Source: Bolinopsis microptera
Taxonomy: Eukaryota > Ctenophora > Tentaculata > Lobata > Bolinopsidae
Direction of reading: 5' to 3'
NCBI RefSeq assembly: GCF_026151205.1
Contig: NC_087078.1
Span: 2,669,675-2,733,674 of the forward strand
DNA length: 64,000 nucleotides
Each line of letters opens with the position of its first letter. Position 1 is the first letter of the stretch. A program made the position numbers and the translations under genes. The notes under the pieces were generated by a model. It was not told the origin of the DNA and did not search any database. It worked only from the letters and a program-made list of their open reading frames with translations. Positions 58,939 through 64,000 of the stretch are shown in pieces.

Positions 58939-60166
58939 TAAATATTATCTAAATAATAGATACCAGTATGTTAGTGTACTTGGTGAAGAATCAGAGCCTC
59001 TCCCAGTTAAACTAGGCGTACCTCAAGGATCCGTTTTGGGCCCCTTGCTTTTTCTTATCTATATAAATGACATCTATAGATGTAGTACATTAGGAAAATT
59101 TGTACTATTCGCAGATGACACAAACATCTTTGTAGCTGCTGAAACTAAGGAACAAGCATACAAAATAGCGAATGAAATTCTCGACTCTGTGTGCCAATAT
59201 ATGCGCCATAACCTACTGCACATTAATGTTAAAAAATCTTGTTACATGTACTTCTCGCCTACTAAACGTAAGACCATTGATAATACTGAAAATGACTTGA
59301 ATCTAGAAATTGATGGGATCCCGATCAAACAGGTTACTGAAACGAAATTTCTAGGTGTAATTATTGATGACAAACTGAGTTGGACACCTCATATCGAGAA
59401 ACTAACTAAGAAATTAAACAGCATATGTGGCCGCATTTATCGAATAAAAAACTCCCTCCCCAGCCAGCTGTACAAACAGATATACCACACTCTTATTGAA
59501 TCTCATCTAGGATACGGTATAACTGTATGGGGTGGTGTATCAATTAATAAGCTTTCACCACTATTCCTTGCACAGAAGAAATGTGTCCGAATCTTATTTG
59601 GGGACTCGGAAGCATTTAGCGACAAGTTTAAAACTTGTTCTCGTAGCAGGCCAATCCAGTGCAGTATAAACAAGAAAGGTCAAATATCCAATGAATCAAC
59701 TATACCTCACATTAAACCGTGTTCTATATGTATCAGCTTGAGGAAGACTGGTGATAAACAAGCAAGGCCACATCGCTGCCAAATACTTGGGGCAGAATTC
59801 CACTCTAGAGAATCAACAAAACCTATTTTCCAATCTAAGGAACTAATGACAGTACATAACATATATAGATACAGATGCATTACTGAAACAATGAAGATAG
59901 TGAAGAGTCATCAGCCCATATCCATGTATTCTCTCTTTAAGAAGTCTGAGCTCAGAGATGACAGATTTGTGACACCACACTCATCTCACAATTTCGCATA
60001 TAAAGGGGCAAATTTATGGAATAGGTTTCTTGAGCAGTCAAATGCACGTGGTAAAATAGGTTCACTAGGTTCAATTAAATCCCGATTGAAGCTTTCTATC
60101 ATGAAGGCTCAACACCAACCTGACAATATTAACTGGCAGGACTTAAACTTCAACACTTTCCTATGA
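58939..60166 (+). CDS. 5'-truncated LINE: reverse transcriptase C-terminal half
   Basis: An open frame of about 409 codons entering in the RT domain: NNRYQYVSVLGEESEPLPVK, then LGVPQGSVLGPLLFLIYIND (motif B), FVLFADDTNIF (catalytic FADD), LLHINVKKSCYMYF, TKFLGVIIDDKLSW. After HLGYGITVWGG and KKCVRILFG comes a Cys/His-containing segment (KTCSRSRP ... HIKPCSICISLRKTG), then the usual end (ANLWNRFLEQ ... RLKLSIMKAQHQ). No stop interrupts it, but the endonuclease and the N-terminal half of the RT are missing, as in normal 5' truncation during target-primed insertion. A shorter relative is at 33420-33580. Confidence 0.8.
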
Positions 60167-60299
60167 AAAGACCCCCATTTATATTTATATATTTTAGATT
60201 TTACACCTGTCACTCACATCATATATGCACCAGGACGTGTTCAAACCTGGTTGGTGGTTTTGTTACATTTCTCCCACTCTTTACTTCTGGGCCCCCAGA

Positions 60300-60634
60300 T
60301 TGAAATCTGTAACATTTTAAGAAAAACTGAAACTACTGACAAAAACTAGACCCTTTGACTGAGGGCACCCTTGAATCAGTATTTTTTTAACATATTCAGG
60401 TCCTGAGATATAGCAGTTTAGTTGGGGGCCCTGGATATTGAATTTTGTAACACATTTCTATGTTACACTTTTTCAATGAGTTTTTAGAGAAGCTTCTTGA
60501 TAGTTTTTCAAGTTCAGACCAGTTTTTCTAGGTCACAAAGGGTTCCATCAACCATATTCTTGACCAAATTTTGTACTTGGGCCCAAAACATTGAATTCTG
60601 TAACATATTTATGTTTTCACTGCCAAGGTCATAT
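60300..60634 (+). repeat. Tandem repeat unit (about 318 bp), left part
   Basis: Contains AGTTCAGACCAGTTTTTCTA, GGTCACAAAGGGTTCCATCA and TTTTGTACTTGGGCCCAAAA, repeated at about 62365-62465 and 62690-62790. This unit is split by the TIR element at 60635 and resumes at 62166. It lies downstream of the truncated LINE and may be its 3' UTR in tandem. Confidence 0.75.
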
Positions 60635-62165
60635 GGTCAAGTTCGGAGACAACCTGTACATTTTTTACTTTTTTAGAAGTGTGTGGTGGAGCCAGCTCAA
60701 CACAGAATGAAACTCCCTGATTATATGGCTGACAAGACATTTTTCAGGACTTTCTCTGAGTAAAAAAAATAAATTAAAAGGTTGAACGGTTGAGCAGATA
60801 CAGGTGGTTTTAAACAAACCCTTAAAAGGTGGAGATTTAAGTGGAGACTGGCTCTGGTTGAAGAAACTTTTGATTAAGGTGGAAAAGGTTATTGGTAACA
60901 CAAACTACATCAAATTTGCAATCTGATGGTTTTATCAATATTTTATTTAAGTGCTCAACCGAGGTGGAGAAATTAAATGCACTTTTCAAAGCTGCTCAAC
61001 CGGGGGTGGAGAAAGGTTTAGAGAATTCTAGGTTAGCTAGAAAGTTGCGTCTCGGTCTTTTCTACTTCCCGTTAAATTTTGTTTTTTCCATTGACGCTCA
61101 ACAGGGTGGAGATCTTTCATTAAGAAACAGTAAAAACCCTGTCAAACATGCCTAAATTCATTGGTTTTATCACTAATTCTAATCTGCTCTGTTAACTGCT
61201 ACTGTAGGGGATCATAAAACTGTTATCCCTTCTGTCTTAAAGCAAAGTGTTCTAGCAAATGAAAAAACTATCAAAGTTGTGAAAAGGTGCTCAACAAGGT
61301 GGGGAAATTGTTGATTAAACATTAAAACATTAAAAAATGCATTAAAACTGGCCCCACCGGGTTGAGTTGAGCTTTGGCAGTTGATTTCTGGAAGAAATAA
61401 CATTGGGTGACCCTTTAGCATGTATACAACTCATCAAACTAGCCATCAACCACTCAACCGCGGTGGAGAACCTTGACATCTGAGGTCAAATTTACGCCAA
61501 AATTTGCCAAATTTGAGTCTCCACCTATGTTGAGTGTACTTTTCAGCAAGGATGCCTGGTAATATGAGTTGGTAGATGATTTAGAATCATTGGTATTGCA
61601 AATGGACTACCACAGTCACTCTACAGCTCCTAAACTACAGAATAACAGATTTTGAACTGCATGTTATGCTGTCTTCACCTCGGTTGAGCCGATTCTGAGG
61701 ATCCTATTCTATGAAATATGATTGGTATAACCCATAATATTAAATATTAGGACTTTGGAGCAATTAAAAAGCATAAGAGGGTTGGTTCTAGTCACTTATA
61801 TTAGCTCATGTAGTCAGTGAGCTGCTCCACCTGTGTTGAGCAGACAAACCTGCTCAACCGGCACTTTTTGAGTACTCACCTGTCTTACGTAACTTTAAAT
61901 TGTGAAATTTGGAGTAAATATTTTTTCATAAGTGATTTACAGCTCCTTTATCTTTGTAATTTTCAGGTGGCCACTGTCTCCACCAAGGTTGAGTTATTTA
62001 AATTTTGAACCCAGATATCATTATAGAAAGGTTAGGAGTATAATATCTGAAGAGCCTGAACCCCTTGGACTGTCAGAGAAATTATAATTAATTTTACCGT
62101 TTATGGCAGTGAAATGAGTGTAATTAGTGACTGATTTTATGTACAGGTTGTCTCCGAACTTGACC
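60635..62165. mobile_element. 1,531-bp TIR element with repeated GCTCAACC-GGTGGAG motif
   Basis: Perfect 27-bp terminal inverted repeats start GGTCAAGTTCGGAGACAACC. ATAT flanks both ends (60631-60634 and 62166-62169). The neighbouring tandem repeat at about 62482-62486 shows the same site without the element (AGCTCATATATTTGGAATG), an internal empty-site control. No transposase frame. Inside are about a dozen copies of a motif close to GCTCAACCGnGGTGGAG in both orientations, including near 60954, 60993, 61098, 61289, 61360, 61453, 61521, 61679, 61825 and 61978. A non-autonomous DNA transposon of unassigned superfamily. Confidence 0.8.
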
Positions 62166-62800
62166 ATATCTGGAATATTCAATATATTTTTGTATTGGTA
62201 ACATGGTTTTTAGATTCTCATACAAAATTCTGAAGCAATCCTTATTCATATAATTTGATAAAATGGCTGCGGAACTTGAATTATGTAACATTAGAAATTA
62301 AGTGTATAGAGTATGTACCCTAGTGTGAGGGGTGTTAGGTAAGCTATATTATAGTTTTTGAAGTTCAGACCAGTTTTTCCAGGTCACAAAGGGTTCCATC
62401 AACCATATTCTTGACCAAATTTTGTACTTGGGCCCAAAACATTGAATTTTGTAACATATTTATGTTTTTACTACAAAGCTCATATATTTGGAATGTTCAA
62501 TATATTCTGGTACTGGTAACATGGTTTTTAGATTCTCATACAGAATTGTAAAGCAATCCGTATTCGTATAATTTGATAAAATGGCTGCGGAACTTGAATA
62601 ATGTAACATTAGAAAGTAAATTTATAGAGTATAGTATATAGTATGTATCCTAGTGTGAGGGGTGTTAGGCAAGCTATATTATAGTTTTTGAAGTTCAGAC
62701 CAGTTTGCCTAGGTCATAAAGGGTTCCATCAACCATATTATTGACCATATTTTGTACTTGGGCCCAAAACATTGAATTTTGTAACGTTTTAATGTTCCGG
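62166..62800 (+). repeat. Tandem 318-bp repeats
   Basis: The segment beginning GGTAACATGGTTTTTAGATT at 62197 restarts at 62515 (period 318). Each unit ends with the GGTTCCATCA...GGGCCCAAAACATTGAAT block. Includes the phrase AAAATGGCTGCGGAACTTGA. No coding potential. Confidence 0.85.
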
Positions 62801-63378
62801 TCAAGCATTTTGTACACCAAAATTGTAAAATTTTGTATAAATTACGAGTCAATTGTCACTCTGCCACTTCAGTGGATAAACTCGTGACCTGACATTTTAT
62901 TGTTACAAATTTCAATATATAGGGCCCAATTTCTATTTTCTATACAATTTGATACATAAATTAAACGTTTTTAAATATCCAACCTTTAATCTAATTAGCT
63001 ATATTCATTTGATTAAATTTACCGCGTTCTGTCGTAAATTTAAATTACATTACATTTAAATTGTTACAAAATTCAATAATTTGGTCCCAATTATCATTTT
63101 TTAAATTTGTTAAGTTGTTTCATGTCTTTATTTTAATGCATCAACCAACTTAAAACCAATACTACATCAAACACCTCTGTATAACATACTCATTTGTAAC
63201 CATGTTACGTTATTCAAAGAAATGGGCCTTTTATTGATTATGAGCCATATACCAAGATTGTTGTAATGCCTTTATACAAGAATTGCTGCACTAATAACCT
63301 GGTTTTAGAGTTAAATACATATCCTACACTAGCTGTGGTTGTAACAAACTATAAAGATATCATGAAAACAAGATTTTT
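62801..63378. other. AT-rich non-coding stretch
   Basis: No gene or clear repeat. Scattered TTGTTACAAA.TTCAATA phrases suggest diverged copies of the preceding repeat. Confidence 0.5.
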
Positions 63379-63738
63379 CGCGGCCAGGTAGCGCAGTTGG
63401 TTAGCCAGCTTTGCAATCGTGAGATTGCGGGTTCAAATCCCACTGCCTGCCTGGTCGTGGGGTGAGTGTCGTTGACATTCAGCTAAGGATCGTGAGTGGT
63501 CTATGCAGCCCCCCGGTCTACTCAGCCGAATACTCGAGAAATCGGGTGTGAGGGTTAAATGAGGAGCTGCACATTGCAGCAAAGTCTCGGGCGAAGAAAG
63601 TATGGTACACACTACCTTAACCGTCACTGGCTAAAAACAAATCCTTCGGCTTCCTGTAATTGGCTGGTTGCACTTGTGTAACAATATGGCTGTTGGAATA
63701 CTCCGAAGTAAAATAAGTGTCTAGATAAAAAAAAGATG
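63379..63738 (+). mobile_element. tRNA-derived SINE, copy 2
   Basis: The head GCGGCCAGGTAGCGCAGTTG carries an A box (TAGCGCAGTTGGTTAGC) and, about 35 bp on, a B box (GGTTCAAATCC), the internal RNA polymerase III promoter. The body shares GTGAGTGTCGTTGACATTCA, CCCCCCGGTCTACTCAGCCG and GAGGGTTAAATGAGGAGCTG with the minus-strand copy at 31571-31928. It ends in a short A-rich tail (GATAAAAAAAAGATG). SINEs depend on LINE enzymes for movement; no shared 3' end with a LINE in this window was recognised. Confidence 0.85.
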
Positions 63739-64000
63739 TTACAAAATGTCCATTTTGGGCCTTTTTATGAACTCAAAAGTGGGCCTTTTTTCATTCCGCA
63801 GCTAAGCAAATACCTAAAGTACATTTTTGTGAAGCAAGAATCTTTAGAATTTAATAATTGGCTGAGCCATTGAAAAGTGTAACCAAATGTTACATTTTTC
63901 AATATAACTGGGCCATTTTACAATATTATTCATAGCCGATGACCTGAGACTATTTGTTATGACAATTATAATCATATCTGAAAGTTTCAAGACCATCAAG

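Noticed and set aside
63379-63455. A functional tRNA gene
   Set aside because: A and B boxes are present but cloverleaf pairing is poor and the sequence continues into a body shared with 31571-31928, so it is a SINE head.

Overview
This is eukaryotic, non-vertebrate animal DNA: AT-rich, intron-bearing and very rich in transposons. It has tracts of degenerate TTAGGG-type repeat, GT-AG spliced genes, tRNA-derived SINEs and several non-LTR retrotransposons. The species cannot be named from sequence alone; a marine invertebrate such as a cnidarian, mollusc or hemichordate would fit. No prokaryotic features (operons, ribosome binding sites, CRISPR) are present.

Layout. 0.1-3.8 kb: dispersed repeats, including a 329-bp perfect foldback. 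3.9-20.1 kb: a cluster of spliced genes for tyrosine-recombinase-like (YR) proteins with associated C2H2 fingers. Gene A (3.9-6.1 kb) has lost catalytic residues. A zinc-finger module lies at 8.3-9.2 kb. Gene B (9.3-20.1 kb) keeps the expected catalytic residues but is broken by a hAT-like insertion with an 8-bp target duplication, tandem and segmental duplications, a 41-bp satellite and a 54-bp array made from its own active-site exon. A GIY-YIG (Penelope-like) remnant and an RNase H remnant sit between A and the finger module. 20.2-25 kb: foldbacks, a MITE and a second copy of the window-start repeat.

25.6-32.2 kb, minus strand: the one clearly intact host gene, an eight-exon stathmin-domain protein (293 codons, N-terminal MGC), with a SINE and an 11-bp minisatellite in intron 1. 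34.26-44.72 kb: a 10,459-bp segment bounded by about 600-bp inverted repeats that contain 58-bp tandem subrepeats. It encloses a Crypton-like YR exon, further phase-compatible exons, a 625-aa reverse transcriptase reading frame, a small TA-flanked TIR transposon and two long GA microsatellites.

44.9-49.7 kb: a decayed LINE whose first part reads as an AlkB-like 2OG-Fe(II) oxygenase plus an SGNH esterase, followed by endonuclease and reverse transcriptase. 51.4-55.6 kb, minus: a LINE with both reading frames intact (PHD-like/CCHC ORF1, endonuclease-RT ORF2). 56-58.9 kb: GC-rich hairpin repeats. 58.9-60.2 kb: a 5'-truncated LINE. 60.3-63.4 kb: about 318-bp tandem repeats split by a 1,531-bp TIR element whose empty site is still visible next door. 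63.4-63.7 kb: a second SINE copy.

The most unusual items are the YR-zinc-finger gene cluster with its amplified active-site exon, the 10.5-kb inverted-repeat element carrying YR and RT, and the LINE with an AlkB-like domain. All family assignments are by eye from motifs; no database search was possible.
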